A DNA stretch of 64,000 bases, from contig CBCTHE010000017.1 of the NCBI GenBank assembly GCA_965146665.1, positions 1-64,000 on the forward strand, in the 5' to 3' direction. Below the pieces are notes generated by a model. The model saw nothing but the letters and a program-made list of their open reading frames with translations. It was not told the origin of the DNA and made no database searches. The position numbers were made by a program, and so were the translations under genes. Position 1 is the first letter of the stretch, and every line of letters starts with the position of its first letter. Source of the DNA: Ructibacterium sp965146665 (GTDB lineage Bacteria > Bacillota > Clostridia > Monoglobales > Monoglobaceae). Shown here in pieces: positions 1 to 9,347 of the stretch.

Positions 1-2760
1 GGCCACTTCCGGATCAGCGAGCTGGCGCTCTACGGCAAAGCGGGCGACAGCCCGGATCCAGGTCCAGATCCGGAACCAGTCAAGTCCCTGCTGGATGCGG
101 TTTATCTGACGACTGTGCCGCTGGATCCCAGTTATTCTGATCTAAAGCGGCTGAATAACCAGAGTGTTTATGCCAACGAACCGGTGGTTGTCAATGTGTC
201 CAAGGATGTCAATATGGGCCGGGACTATTGCTTTGATGTGGTGTTCAAGGGAAAACTTGCCGATGTACAGGGCATAGAGTTTGCGTGCTATCAGGCGTTT
301 TTCAAACACCAGAGCGTCAAGCGCATTGATGTGGACTGGTATGACGAGGCGAGCGGACAGTGGAAGGCGGCTTTGACGGATCATGTGCTGGCCTGGAAAC
401 AGTCGTCGGAGAGCGAAGACCTTGCAAAGGCTATGGCCTATCTTCCCGCGGGGATAAAGACCTCGCGGATCCGGGTGTACATCAAGGATGCAAACCGTGA
501 ATGGGATAACCTTCGGATTGAGGAGATGGCCGTATACGGTGAAATGCTGGAGGAGAAGCCGGAGAATCTGGCGGCCGCGGCGGAAACTTCCGTCAGCTAT
601 GCCTTTGATCCGGTGTATTACGCGGCGGCCAATCTGACTGACGGGGACTATGACACCAAGCTCACCAGCAAGGAGGGCGTCCAGCCAAGCGAGCAGGAGC
701 CCGTCTGCATTTCCTTTGACTTCGGCGGGGACTATTACAAGATTGACGCGCTGGAGCTGGCCACAGCATATGCGCGGTATTGCGGGATCCTGACGGGAGA
801 ACTGCAATATTTGGAGTATGGCGCATGGAAAACGCTGAAGCCGTTTAACTTTACCCGGGGCGGCATAGCCGCCACAGACGACTATGAAATCGACCAGATT
901 GCGGCGGGGGTGGTCACCAATGGACTGCGCCTGAAGATCACCAGCGTGATTTTGGATCAAACCTATCATAATTTCAGCATCAACGAAATCACGGTCCGGG
1001 GCAGCAGAGCGGAGGCCCCGCCCCAGCCCCGCCCGGTGGAATGTCAGACAGAGCCGGGGTTTGAGGCGCTGACCGACGGCGATGCCGGGACTGTGTGGAC
1101 ATCGCCCTTTGAGGAAATTCCATCCACGCAGGCGCCTCATGTGATCCGGCTTGGATTTCAGCGTGCGGTTTCGCCGAAGATCCTCATTTTTGCGGGCAGC
1201 GAGCCGCTGCCGTCCAAAGTGGCGGCAGGCTATGAGATCGACGGCGTCTTTACGGCCTTCGGCCCGGAGACCGAGCTGGTCTACCAAGACGGAACGGCCC
1301 GTGTGATCCTGCCGGAGACGGCGGAGACAGAGACGCTGGTCCTGCATATCACAGGCGCGGATCGTGCGGATTATACGCTGGCCGAACTATCTGTACTGGC
1401 CTTTGACCGGTATGACAGTGTCGCAAAGGCCATTGAAACCTTTGCCGCCACCCAGCATTATGATGATTTTCTGCTGGCCAGCGAGGCTGTCAAGGCCATT
1501 GCGGACGAGGCGATTCGGGCGGAGTTTGCGGCTCAGCTCGACAGCGAGAAGCAAAAGGCGGTCAAAAATCAGAATATCAATGCAGTCTATGACGCGGCCG
1601 CCAAAACCGTGGAGTTATCCGGACGGCTCTTTATCCCGGCGGATGTAAAGATTCCGCTTCAGATCAAGGGCGCATCCGCAGAGATGACGGTGGAGGCCGC
1701 GGCGGATCAGACCGGCGCATTCCGGGTGACAGCGGATGTGAGCGGTCTGCATGGATACGGAACCTATACGGTGACGGCGGTGGTAGAGGGGGAGACTGTG
1801 ACAGGCTCCTTTGACCTGCGGCCCCAGAAGAGCGGCAAAGAGATTCTGCGCTTTTCCATTGACGGAAATGCAGGGAAAATCAGCGGCAGCAGCATCCGCG
1901 TTACCCTTCCCAAGGGGAGCACGGCATCCGGGCGGGTCCCGGTGTTCCAGCTCTCAGAGGGCGCTGTGCTCCTGCATGACGGTACTGTGGCTGAGAGCGG
2001 AAAAACCGCGTTTGATTTCAGAAACCCGGTCACTTTGACTGTGCGGGCTGAAAACGGTGAAACTGCCAGCTATACGGTGACGGTCACCGTGTCCTCAGGA
2101 GGCGGGTCCGGCGGATCTGGTTCCGGCGGCGGAGGCGGAGGCGGCAGCCATATGGGCGGCAGCAATATCGTTCTGCCGAACGAAAACCAGAAGCCGGGCC
2201 CTGAGGATGAGCCGAATGGAGAAGAGACGGGTTTTGCGGATGTTCCCGCGGATCACTGGGCCCATGGGTATATTGAAGCGCTGCGCAGGGATGGAATCAT
2301 CAACGGCGCAGGTGAAAATCGTTTTTATCCGGAGGACACAGTGAAACGGGAAGAATTTGTGAAAATGCTGGTGCTGACGCTGGGCATGGAGCCCGGAGGG
2401 AAGTCCGGCTTTGCGGACGCGGCCGAAAACTGGAGCGACCCGTATCTTGCGGCGGCGGAGGCGGTCGGCCTTGCAAACGGAATCGCGGACGGAATGTTCG
2501 GCGTTGGACAGGATATCTCCCGTCAAGATCTGGCGGTGATGATTTACCGGGCTCTGCCCGAGACGATGAAACCCGAACAGACGGGCGAGGCCTTTGAAGA
2601 TGACGAGGCCATTGCAGACTATGCCAAAGAGGCGGTTTACGGGCTTAGAACCCTTGGGCTGCTCAATGGATATGAGAACCGGTTCCGGCCCGGCGAACAG
2701 GCCACCCGGGCGGAGAGCGCGAAAATTCTGGCTGGATTCAAAGGAGTGTGGGAAAAATGA
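1..2760 (+). CDS. SLH-anchored discoidin-like surface protein (5' partial)
   Basis: The reading frame is open from the first base, so the true start lies upstream and the GTG at 115 is internal. The visible part holds two or three F5/8 type C (discoidin)-like beta-sandwich modules (roughly bases 145-560, 590-1000 and 1020-1400), a short helical stretch, and a beta domain ending near 2090. A very glycine-rich linker (2095-2160) leads into three SLH domains at about 2230-2390, 2400-2560 and 2590-2755; KREEFVKML and TRAESAKIL are typical SLH blocks. SLH triplets bind pyruvylated secondary cell-wall polymer, so the protein should sit on the wall, and discoidin-like modules commonly bind glycans. 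Its stop overlaps the ATG of the next gene (ATGA), so the two are probably translationally coupled. No catalytic domain is visible in this part. Confidence 0.85.
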   Translation, partial: GHFRISELALYGKAGDSPDPGPDPEPVKSLLDAVYLTTVPLDPSYSDLKRLNNQSVYANEPVVVNVSKDVNMGRDYCFDVVFKGKLADVQGIEFACYQAFFKHQSVKRIDVDWYDEASGQWKAALTDHVLAWKQSSESEDLAKAMAYLPAGIKTSRIRVYIKDANREWDNLRIEEMAVYGEMLEEKPENLAAAAETSVSYAFDPVYYAAANLTDGDYDTKLTSKEGVQPSEQEPVCISFDFGGDYYKIDALELATAYARYCGILTGELQYLEYGAWKTLKPFNFTRGGIAATDDYEIDQIAAGVVTNGLRLKITSVILDQTYHNFSINEITVRGSRAEAPPQPRPVECQTEPGFEALTDGDAGTVWTSPFEEIPSTQAPHVIRLGFQRAVSPKILIFAGSEPLPSKVAAGYEIDGVFTAFGPETELVYQDGTARVILPETAETETLVLHITGADRADYTLAELSVLAFDRYDSVAKAIETFAATQHYDDFLLASEAVKAIADEAIRAEFAAQLDSEKQKAVKNQNINAVYDAAAKTVELSGRLFIPADVKIPLQIKGASAEMTVEAAADQTGAFRVTADVSGLHGYGTYTVTAVVEGETVTGSFDLRPQKSGKEILRFSIDGNAGKISGSSIRVTLPKGSTASGRVPVFQLSEGAVLLHDGTVAESGKTAFDFRNPVTLTVRAENGETASYTVTVTVSSGGGSGGSGSGGGGGGGSHMGGSNIVLPNENQKPGPEDEPNGEETGFADVPADHWAHGYIEALRRDGIINGAGENRFYPEDTVKREEFVKMLVLTLGMEPGGKSGFADAAENWSDPYLAAAEAVGLANGIADGMFGVGQDISRQDLAVMIYRALPETMKPEQTGEAFEDDEAIADYAKEAVYGLRTLGLLNGYENRFRPGEQATRAESAKILAGFKGVWEK

Positions 2761-5700
2761 GAAAGCTGTTGTCAATGATACTGGCCGGTGTGCTGGCTCT
2801 GGCGTCTTTTGCGCCAATGACGGGCTTTGCGGCATCAGAAAATCTGATGCGCTGGGTCACGGTCACCACGGATATTCCCTGTCAGCCGGAAGCGGGTGCG
2901 GACCGGCTCTATGATGGGAAAAATACAGAGGGCATGGTGACGGACGGCAGTGTAAAGCCTGCGTTTCCCTGCTATATTGAACTGGATTTCGGCGGGTATG
3001 CGGCGGAGGTGTCAGATCTTCGCCTCCATACTGCGGGCGGCAAGGATATGGGCGTGACCAACCTGGGGCTTGAGGCCTGGCAGGACGGCAGATGGAAGAC
3101 GGTTCGGTCCGGCGAGATGCTTCGGTGGAACCGGTCCGACAGCGGGAACGCCGAGAGCCGGGAGGTTCATTTTTCTCAGCCGCCCCGGGCGGAGAAGTTC
3201 CGGCTGGTGATCCAGGCGGCAAACCTCAAGGATCAATCTTTCCGGATTGATGAGCTGGAGGTGCTGGGCGCTCTGACCGGCGTCCGGGAAAAGAAGCAGG
3301 TCACGGATACAGAAATTGGTTACATTCGCTGTGAGACAGGGGAAAATGTCACACTCCCCAGCCGTATTACAGCATACCTGGCGGACGGCAGTTCCGCGTC
3401 CATGGGTGCGGCGTGGGGGACGCCGGACACCTCTTCTGAGGGGATCCGGACTGTGACCGGATATATGCCCTATTACGAGGCGGTGCCGCGCGTGCTTCTG
3501 GATGTCTATGATCCGGATAAGGATACCGGCGCGGCGGCGGGCTCCTGGGCGGAGCAGCTGATTGCGGACGGCGTGAAATCCGGACTGCTGGGAGAGCTTC
3601 CGGCAGAGCCGGAGCGGCCGGTGCGGGAATGGGACGGCGCGCTGATGCTGTTCCGGGCAGGGGAATTGGCCCCAGTACAGCCGAAGGCGGATTCCGCCCT
3701 GACCGGGGAAGTGCCCGGCCGGGAGATGGCGGCCGCGGTGGAGGCTGTCTGCGGAACCGTATCGCCGGAGAAGCCCCTCACCCGGGCAAAGGCAGCCGCC
3801 TGGGCCGTCAGGGTGAAACCGGCCGCGGGCACGTTTGAGAAGAAATCCCTGCCCTACGGTGACCTGGATGGGCTGAATCCGGAGGAGCTGGCCGGGATTG
3901 AGGAGGCCTTCAGCCGCGGCGTCATTGGCGGCGGCGAGCGCTTTCGGCCCGGAGACGCTGTGACCCTGGCGGAACTGCTGTCCATGCTTTCAAAACTGGA
4001 GAAGGGTGCCCAGACCGGCGCGGACGGAAGCATCAGCCGTACCTTTGCGGACAACGGCGCGGTGCTGGTCAACCCTTACATGGGAATTTTCAGCTACTAT
4101 CTGGACAACGGTCTGGTCAGCTATGACATCCACTATGAGAATGATACCTATTTCGAGGATGTTCCCGGCCTTTCCAATATCTATATCCGGGTTCCCTGGT
4201 CAGTGATTGAGCCGGAAAAAGGAAACTTTGACTTCAGTGTGGTGGACGGCGCCATTGAGAAGTTCAAGCGCGCTGGGAAACAGATTTCCCTGCGGTTCAC
4301 CGCCTCTGAGACCGGTCATGTCTACGCCACACCCAAATGGGTGTTTGACGAGGGCGCCAAAGCGCATTGGTGGGGCTATGACGGCAAGAACGATTCCTAC
4401 AGCATGCCCTATTTTGACGATCCGGTATTCCTGGCGAATCTGGACGTGTTCCTGGGCGAGGTGGCAAAGCGGTATGACGGAAACCCCAACATTGCCTATA
4501 TTGATGTGGGTTCCCTGGGCATCTGGGGCGAGGGCCATACCGGGTCAGCCGGTTACACGCTGACCCCGGAGATGGCGCGCACCCATCTGGAGCTCCACGC
4601 AAAGCATTTCAAGAAGACCAAGGTCGTGGTGCTGGATGATATGGGACAGAACTTCAATGACCGGTTTTTCCCGGAGATCAAGGCGGACGTCATCCGGCTG
4701 GGTTTTGGCCTGCGCAACGACGGCTATGCCGGGGTGGACGGCAAGATGCGGTTTATCCTGCCCGAGGACAAGACGCTGGGCGACGGGATTTGGGAGCATG
4801 CCCCCATTGTGATGGAGCCAGAGCACTACGGTGAGATGCAGAGACTGGACATCTGGGGAGACGGCGTGGATCTCGCGCACTGGATCGACACGGTCCATGC
4901 CACCTATATCGGCCTTCACGGATATTCCAAGGTTATGGCAGAGGAGAATCCGGCCTTTATGGAGTACGCCAATAAGCGGATCGGCTACCGGATCCTTCCG
5001 GAGACAGTGCGGCTGACCGGTGAGGCGCGGGTGCATGGAAACCTGACCCTGTCCGCGGACTGGAAGAATGTTGCCGCGGCGCCCTGTTACAACGGGGCCT
5101 ATCCGGCCGTCACCTTAAAGGATCAGGACGGGAACATCGTCTCCGTCATGGTGGACGACGCCTTTAACGTGAAGGATCTCCCCGTGGACGCGCCGGGCAA
5201 GGCCAAGGCGGTGCGGGAGGAAGCGGTTTTCCGCCTGCATGATGTCCTGCCGGGCGGAACCTATCAGGCGTATCTCTCACTGGGCAATATCACAGGTTCT
5301 CCGGAAATCCGGATGCCCATTGACGGCAATGACGGCGAGGACCGGTACTATATCGGCGACGTCACGGTCAAGGGCGACTATGCGCTCTCTGTGAGCCAGC
5401 AGTCGGATGACGCCATCACCCTGCACTTTGAACTTTCGCCGGAGATTGGCGGATACACAGCCCTGTGGGGCAACATTGCCCTGCGGGAGCAGGGGGCGCC
5501 GCAGGTGTATATGCCCGGTGATATTGTGATCGGAGTGAACACAGCGCCGCTGGCCGCCGCGCTGAAGGATAAGAGCCCCTGCGACATTCCGGTGACGCTC
5601 TCACTGGATGGGGCGCAGTATAAGGGCAAGGAGCTGAAGGACAAGAGCGTTCTGGCCGGAAAGGTGTTCGATGTGTATTTTGACATGGATACACTGGGAG

Positions 5701-5807
5701 CGGATATGACGCCCGGCATGATGCTGTCCAGCCAGGGACGGAGCCCCAAGATCGGAACCGCGGTCATACAGGAGGATTTGTCCATCCGATTCCAGGCAGC
5801 AGAATAG
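2757..5807 (+). CDS. secreted DUF4832-type glycoside-hydrolase-like protein with SLH-like domains
   Basis: I chose the ATG at 2757, ten bases after AAGGAG and overlapping the upstream stop, over the in-frame GTG at 2748. The protein has about 1016 residues. Order of parts: signal peptide (about 1-26), F5/8 type C-like module (to about 175), an Ig-like stretch, degenerate SLH-like repeats (about 255-415), then a (beta/alpha)8-type catalytic region resembling beta-galactosidase-like GH42 and DUF4874 proteins (NPYMG, VPWSVIEPEKG), and a C-terminal DUF4832 beta-sandwich. Candidate acidic residues are E592 in GIWGEGH and E687/E689 in MEPEHYG. This is inference from motif position, and the substrate is unknown. 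Unusually, the SLH-like part lies in the middle rather than at an end. It is followed by a strong terminator. Confidence 0.8.
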   Translation: MRKLLSMILAGVLALASFAPMTGFAASENLMRWVTVTTDIPCQPEAGADRLYDGKNTEGMVTDGSVKPAFPCYIELDFGGYAAEVSDLRLHTAGGKDMGVTNLGLEAWQDGRWKTVRSGEMLRWNRSDSGNAESREVHFSQPPRAEKFRLVIQAANLKDQSFRIDELEVLGALTGVREKKQVTDTEIGYIRCETGENVTLPSRITAYLADGSSASMGAAWGTPDTSSEGIRTVTGYMPYYEAVPRVLLDVYDPDKDTGAAAGSWAEQLIADGVKSGLLGELPAEPERPVREWDGALMLFRAGELAPVQPKADSALTGEVPGREMAAAVEAVCGTVSPEKPLTRAKAAAWAVRVKPAAGTFEKKSLPYGDLDGLNPEELAGIEEAFSRGVIGGGERFRPGDAVTLAELLSMLSKLEKGAQTGADGSISRTFADNGAVLVNPYMGIFSYYLDNGLVSYDIHYENDTYFEDVPGLSNIYIRVPWSVIEPEKGNFDFSVVDGAIEKFKRAGKQISLRFTASETGHVYATPKWVFDEGAKAHWWGYDGKNDSYSMPYFDDPVFLANLDVFLGEVAKRYDGNPNIAYIDVGSLGIWGEGHTGSAGYTLTPEMARTHLELHAKHFKKTKVVVLDDMGQNFNDRFFPEIKADVIRLGFGLRNDGYAGVDGKMRFILPEDKTLGDGIWEHAPIVMEPEHYGEMQRLDIWGDGVDLAHWIDTVHATYIGLHGYSKVMAEENPAFMEYANKRIGYRILPETVRLTGEARVHGNLTLSADWKNVAAAPCYNGAYPAVTLKDQDGNIVSVMVDDAFNVKDLPVDAPGKAKAVREEAVFRLHDVLPGGTYQAYLSLGNITGSPEIRMPIDGNDGEDRYYIGDVTVKGDYALSVSQQSDDAITLHFELSPEIGGYTALWGNIALREQGAPQVYMPGDIVIGVNTAPLAAALKDKSPCDIPVTLSLDGAQYKGKELKDKSVLAGKVFDVYFDMDTLGADMTPGMMLSSQGRSPKIGTAVIQEDLSIRFQAAE

Positions 5808-5808
5808 A

Positions 5809-5838
5809 AAAAACGGGGAGAAATCCCCGTTTTTTTCT
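5809..5838 (+). terminator. Rho-independent terminator
   Basis: ACGGGG and CCCCGT arms flank a short A-rich loop and are followed by seven T. It lies directly behind the DUF4832 gene stop and separates it from the GH20 gene. Confidence 0.85.
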
Positions 5839-5863
5839 TAAATAAAAGAGAGGAGCAACAAAG

Positions 5864-7405
5864 ATGCAAAACCAAAATGAACTGGTCCACCGCAGTGTGA
5901 AGGTCTATCTTCCGGCCAGAAATGACATTCCGTTTTTTTATGATTTCGTAGATTTATGCGCCGATTATGGATATAACTGCATGGTGTTTGAGCTGGGCGG
6001 CGCCATGGAATATAAAAACCATCCGGAGATCAATGCGGGCTGGGAGGAATACTGCAAAAAGTTCATGGATTATCAAGGGCAGAGCCTGGATATCCAGAAC
6101 GAACCCCGCTGGGCCCGGAATTCCATCCATATGGAGAACGGCGGCGGCAGCTTTCTGACCCAGACGGAGGTGCGGGAGCTGATTGGCTGCTGCCGGGAAA
6201 AGGGGATGTCCGTGATACCGGAGATGCCCTCCCTGTCCCACTGCGACTATCTGCTTTTCCGGCATCCGGAACTGCGGGAGCGGGCGGCGGACGATCTGCC
6301 CGACACCTATTGCCCCTCAAACCCCAAAAGCTATGAACTGCTCTTTGATCTGCTGGACGAGGTGATCGAGGTCTTTGAGCCGGACATGATACAGATCGGC
6401 CATGACGAGTGGATGTCGGTGGGTCTGTGCGAACGATGCAGGGACAGGGCGCCCGCGGATATTTTGGCGGACGACATCATTCGGATTCATGACTATCTGG
6501 CGGAAAAAGGGATTCAAACCGCAATGTGGGGCGACAAGCTCCTCAACGCCATCGGCAGGCAGGGCCAGACCTGGGGCGGAAGCCGGCGGGTCATCACCCA
6601 CCAGCGGACCGGGGAGTTTCTGGAGGAAATTCCCGCGACCTGGGAGGCGATTGACAAGATCCCCCGCGACATCGTAATCTATCATTGGTACTGGTCCCTG
6701 AACACAGACTGGGAAGACGAGTTTTTGAAACGCGGCTTTCCGGTGGTTCTGGCAAATTTTGACGGCATGGCCGTCAGGGACTGGCCGGAGCGGCGTGCCA
6801 AGGGAATCCTGGGGGTGAGCATATCCAACTGGAGCCTGCTGAACCAGGAGCACCTTCAGAGAAACGACGTGCTGTTCAATCTTGCCTATACGGCGGAGCT
6901 GCTGCGCGGCGAAGACGGAGATTTCCGTACCCTTGCCCTGCGGGCGGCCCACGGCCTGTACCAGTACAGAAAGAGAAAGGGCGGGCGCTGGCTGGAATTC
7001 CTTCACCGTACCACCCTTATGAAGGAGCATGTGATGTTTGTGGACGGCTATATGATTGACAAGCCGGGGGATTATCTGGGAAAATACCTGGTGCGTCTGG
7101 ACAGCGGGAAAACCCTTGAGGTGCCCCTGTACTACAACCTCAACATTGGAACCAAACAGGCGGATTTCACACGGAACGAGACCACGGATGTGGATGGCCT
7201 GAAATGCAACGGACAGCTGTTCGAGGCCACCTACTCCTGTGATCTGGAGGACACGGAGCAGGGGATCTTTTACCGATTTGGGATAGAGCTCCCGCCTCGC
7301 GCCCGGGTAGTGTCCGTGGCGCTGCTGCAGGACAGCCAGTACGGGGAAACTATACAGCTTCGAGAAATTTCCATGCCCCAGGAGGATATGGGATACCTGG
7401 GATAG
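5864..7405 (+). CDS. GH20 beta-N-acetylhexosaminidase-like enzyme, cytoplasmic
   Basis: The 513-residue protein has no signal peptide and starts at an ATG behind GAGGAG. It is a TIM-barrel glycoside hydrolase of family 20. The diagnostic pair is D181-E182 in GHDEW: in GH20 the Glu is the acid and the Asp orients the substrate acetamido group for substrate-assisted catalysis. Upstream, VIPEMPSLSH fits the family's usual strand-3 region. It should remove terminal N-acetylhexosamine from imported oligosaccharides. It sits alone between two terminators, just upstream of the module A transporter, which suggests a role in the same pathway. Family assignment is firm; GlcNAc versus GalNAc preference cannot be told. 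Confidence 0.85.
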   Translation: MQNQNELVHRSVKVYLPARNDIPFFYDFVDLCADYGYNCMVFELGGAMEYKNHPEINAGWEEYCKKFMDYQGQSLDIQNEPRWARNSIHMENGGGSFLTQTEVRELIGCCREKGMSVIPEMPSLSHCDYLLFRHPELRERAADDLPDTYCPSNPKSYELLFDLLDEVIEVFEPDMIQIGHDEWMSVGLCERCRDRAPADILADDIIRIHDYLAEKGIQTAMWGDKLLNAIGRQGQTWGGSRRVITHQRTGEFLEEIPATWEAIDKIPRDIVIYHWYWSLNTDWEDEFLKRGFPVVLANFDGMAVRDWPERRAKGILGVSISNWSLLNQEHLQRNDVLFNLAYTAELLRGEDGDFRTLALRAAHGLYQYRKRKGGRWLEFLHRTTLMKEHVMFVDGYMIDKPGDYLGKYLVRLDSGKTLEVPLYYNLNIGTKQADFTRNETTDVDGLKCNGQLFEATYSCDLEDTEQGIFYRFGIELPPRARVVSVALLQDSQYGETIQLREISMPQEDMGYLG

Positions 7406-7441
7406 AAGGTCCCCGAGACAGCGGGCCGCAATCATGAAAAC

Positions 7442-7474
7442 ACCGCAGAGTGAAAGCTCTGCGGTTTTTTTTGT
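7442..7474 (+). terminator. Rho-independent terminator
   Basis: ACCGCAGAG and CTCTGCGGT arms with a six-base loop are followed by a long T run. It ends GH20 transcription before the module A promoter. Confidence 0.9.
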
Positions 7475-7534
7475 CCAGAATCGCCCCAAAAACCGCGAAA
7501 AGTCAGGTTTTGGTGATCCGAAAAAAAATAGAGA

Positions 7535-7563
7535 TATACAAACAAAAAACACGATGCTATAAT
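7535..7563 (+). promoter_or_regulatory. candidate sigma-A promoter of module A
   Basis: TATACA (7535-7540), a 17-base spacer, then a perfect TATAAT (7558-7563). The -35 is weak, which fits an activator-dependent promoter. It lies about 60 bases upstream of the lipoprotein start and just after a terminator. Confidence 0.55.
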
Positions 7564-7582
7564 GAACCCGGAAATCAGCAAA

Positions 7583-7594
7583 GCGTCCGGACGC
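7583..7594. promoter_or_regulatory. 12-base perfect palindrome, possible operator
   Basis: GCGTCCGGACGC is self-complementary and lies about 20 bases after the -10 hexamer, where a repressor or roadblock site would sit. No matching site was seen upstream of module B, so the role is speculative. Confidence 0.25.
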
Positions 7595-7623
7595 GCTTGC
7601 CAAACAAAAGGAGTGAATCAGGC

Positions 7624-9219
7624 ATGAGAAAATTGAAAAAATATATCCGTTGGGAGCGGGCCTGCATCTGCCTGCTGGCGGCCGCCCTCGCTGCCAGCGC
7701 AGTTACGGGATGCGCCGGCGGTAAGAGCGGAAAGACCACCGAGATCAAACCCGGTGCGGATTTCAGCTATCCCATTGAGACCGATGAAAAACTGCAGTAC
7801 TGGTATGTGGATTATACGGCGGGCAAGGTAAAGCGGGAGGAGGCGCCCCTGTATCAGGAGGTGGCGGCCCGGACCGGGGTGGAGGTCTCCTATATTCCCG
7901 TGACGCCTTCGGTCGCCCAGGAGCAGTTCAATCTGCTGCTGGCATCGGGGAGCATTCCGGAGATGGTCATGTACAACTGGATGAGCCTTCCGGGCGGCGC
8001 CCAGTCCGCTGTGGACGGCGGACATATCTTAAAACTCAATGATCTGATCGAGGATTATATGCCGAATCTGAAAGCCTATCTGGAGGCGGATAAATCCAGG
8101 GACAAGCAGGCCAAAAACGATGAGGGAAACTATTGCTTTGTTCCGGCCTTTCGGGGCGATCCGGAGCTTTTGACCTACACCGGCCCCATCATCCGCAAGG
8201 ACTGGCTGGACGATCTTGGTATGGAGGTGCCGGAGACGCTGGACGAGTGGTATGCGGCACTCAAGGCGTTCAAGGATAAAAAGGGAGCGGCGGCGCCCTT
8301 TGTGTGCGACTCCGCGTACCTGACCATGTTTATCAGCGGGGCCTATCCTGTGTCCATGGGCGGGAATTCGGACGACTGCTATCTGGACCAGGGCAGGGTG
8401 GTATATGGCCCGGTACAGCCCGCCTTTAAGGAGGCGGTCAGAGTGCTGCACCGCTGGTATCAGGAGGGGCTGATTGATCCCAATATCGCCTCTGTGGATT
8501 CCAACACCATCAACTCCAAAATGACCGGCGGCCAGTCCGGTGCTTCCATTGGACTGGCAGGCGGCGCCCTTGGAAAATGGCTGCTGAACATGCGGGATAC
8601 GGATCCGGGCTATCAGCTTGTGGGAACCAAATACCCGGTGGTGAACAAGGGGGATGTCCCATATCTGGGCCAGCTTGACAGCACCATGATGAACAACTGT
8701 CAGGGGATCTCCGCAAAGGCGAAGAATCCGGCACTGGTGGCCCGGTATCTGGACTTTTTCTTCTCTCCGGAGGGGATCAAGCTCTACAATTACGGCAAGG
8801 AGGGCGTGGCCTATGACACGGTGGACGGAAAGCCCGTATTCAAGGAGGAGATCTTAAACAGCGGCGACATCAGCAAATACGCGGACTTCAACGGCGGCCT
8901 CGGGGTCCAGCAGTGGGGCGCGTACAGCCAGAATCTTATATTTGACAGTCAGCGGGAGGCCATTGAATCCTGGCGGTACTCTGACGGGGAACAGCACCTC
9001 ATGCCGCCGGTCACCTTCAGCGCGGAGGAGTCGGCGCAGGTGACCAAGCTCCTGTCGGATATCAAGACCTATCAATCTGAAATGTTCTTTAAATTTGTGT
9101 TTGGCGTGGAGGATATTGAGACCGGATTTGACAGCTATGTCAGTCAGATCAAGAGCATGGGGATTGACCAGGTTCTCGCCTGCAAGCAGACCGCCTATGA
9201 GCGGTACAACAACCGGTAA
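7624..9219 (+). CDS. ABC sugar transporter, lipoprotein solute-binding subunit (module A)
   Basis: The start is the ATG at 7624 behind AAGGAG; the frame is open further upstream but without a ribosome site. The 531-residue protein begins with a basic N-terminus, a hydrophobic stretch and a lipobox ending VTGC, so it should be lipid-anchored outside the membrane. It matches the long family-1 extracellular solute-binding proteins of the LplA/YtcQ kind, which pair with LplB/YtcP permeases. It should capture oligosaccharides released by the PL8 lyase encoded downstream. No ATPase gene is in the window; transporters of this class usually borrow a shared MsmX-type ATPase encoded elsewhere. The ligand is inferred only from the neighbours. 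Confidence 0.88.
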   Translation: MRKLKKYIRWERACICLLAAALAASAVTGCAGGKSGKTTEIKPGADFSYPIETDEKLQYWYVDYTAGKVKREEAPLYQEVAARTGVEVSYIPVTPSVAQEQFNLLLASGSIPEMVMYNWMSLPGGAQSAVDGGHILKLNDLIEDYMPNLKAYLEADKSRDKQAKNDEGNYCFVPAFRGDPELLTYTGPIIRKDWLDDLGMEVPETLDEWYAALKAFKDKKGAAAPFVCDSAYLTMFISGAYPVSMGGNSDDCYLDQGRVVYGPVQPAFKEAVRVLHRWYQEGLIDPNIASVDSNTINSKMTGGQSGASIGLAGGALGKWLLNMRDTDPGYQLVGTKYPVVNKGDVPYLGQLDSTMMNNCQGISAKAKNPALVARYLDFFFSPEGIKLYNYGKEGVAYDTVDGKPVFKEEILNSGDISKYADFNGGLGVQQWGAYSQNLIFDSQREAIESWRYSDGEQHLMPPVTFSAEESAQVTKLLSDIKTYQSEMFFKFVFGVEDIETGFDSYVSQIKSMGIDQVLACKQTAYERYNNR

Positions 9220-9347
9220 ACGGAAAACCGCCTGCCCGCGCCGCCTGTGCGGTCTGCGGCGCGCAGGCCTCCGCACAGCGGACAGCTGGCGTTTTTCTTG
9301 ACATTGATTTGAAAATGTTGACACAGAGAGATGAGGAGTTGAATGAA

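Noticed and set aside
7450..7623. Upstream extension of the module A lipoprotein frame
   Set aside because: It covers the terminator and promoter and would bury the lipoprotein signal sequence; the ATG at 7624 has the ribosome site.
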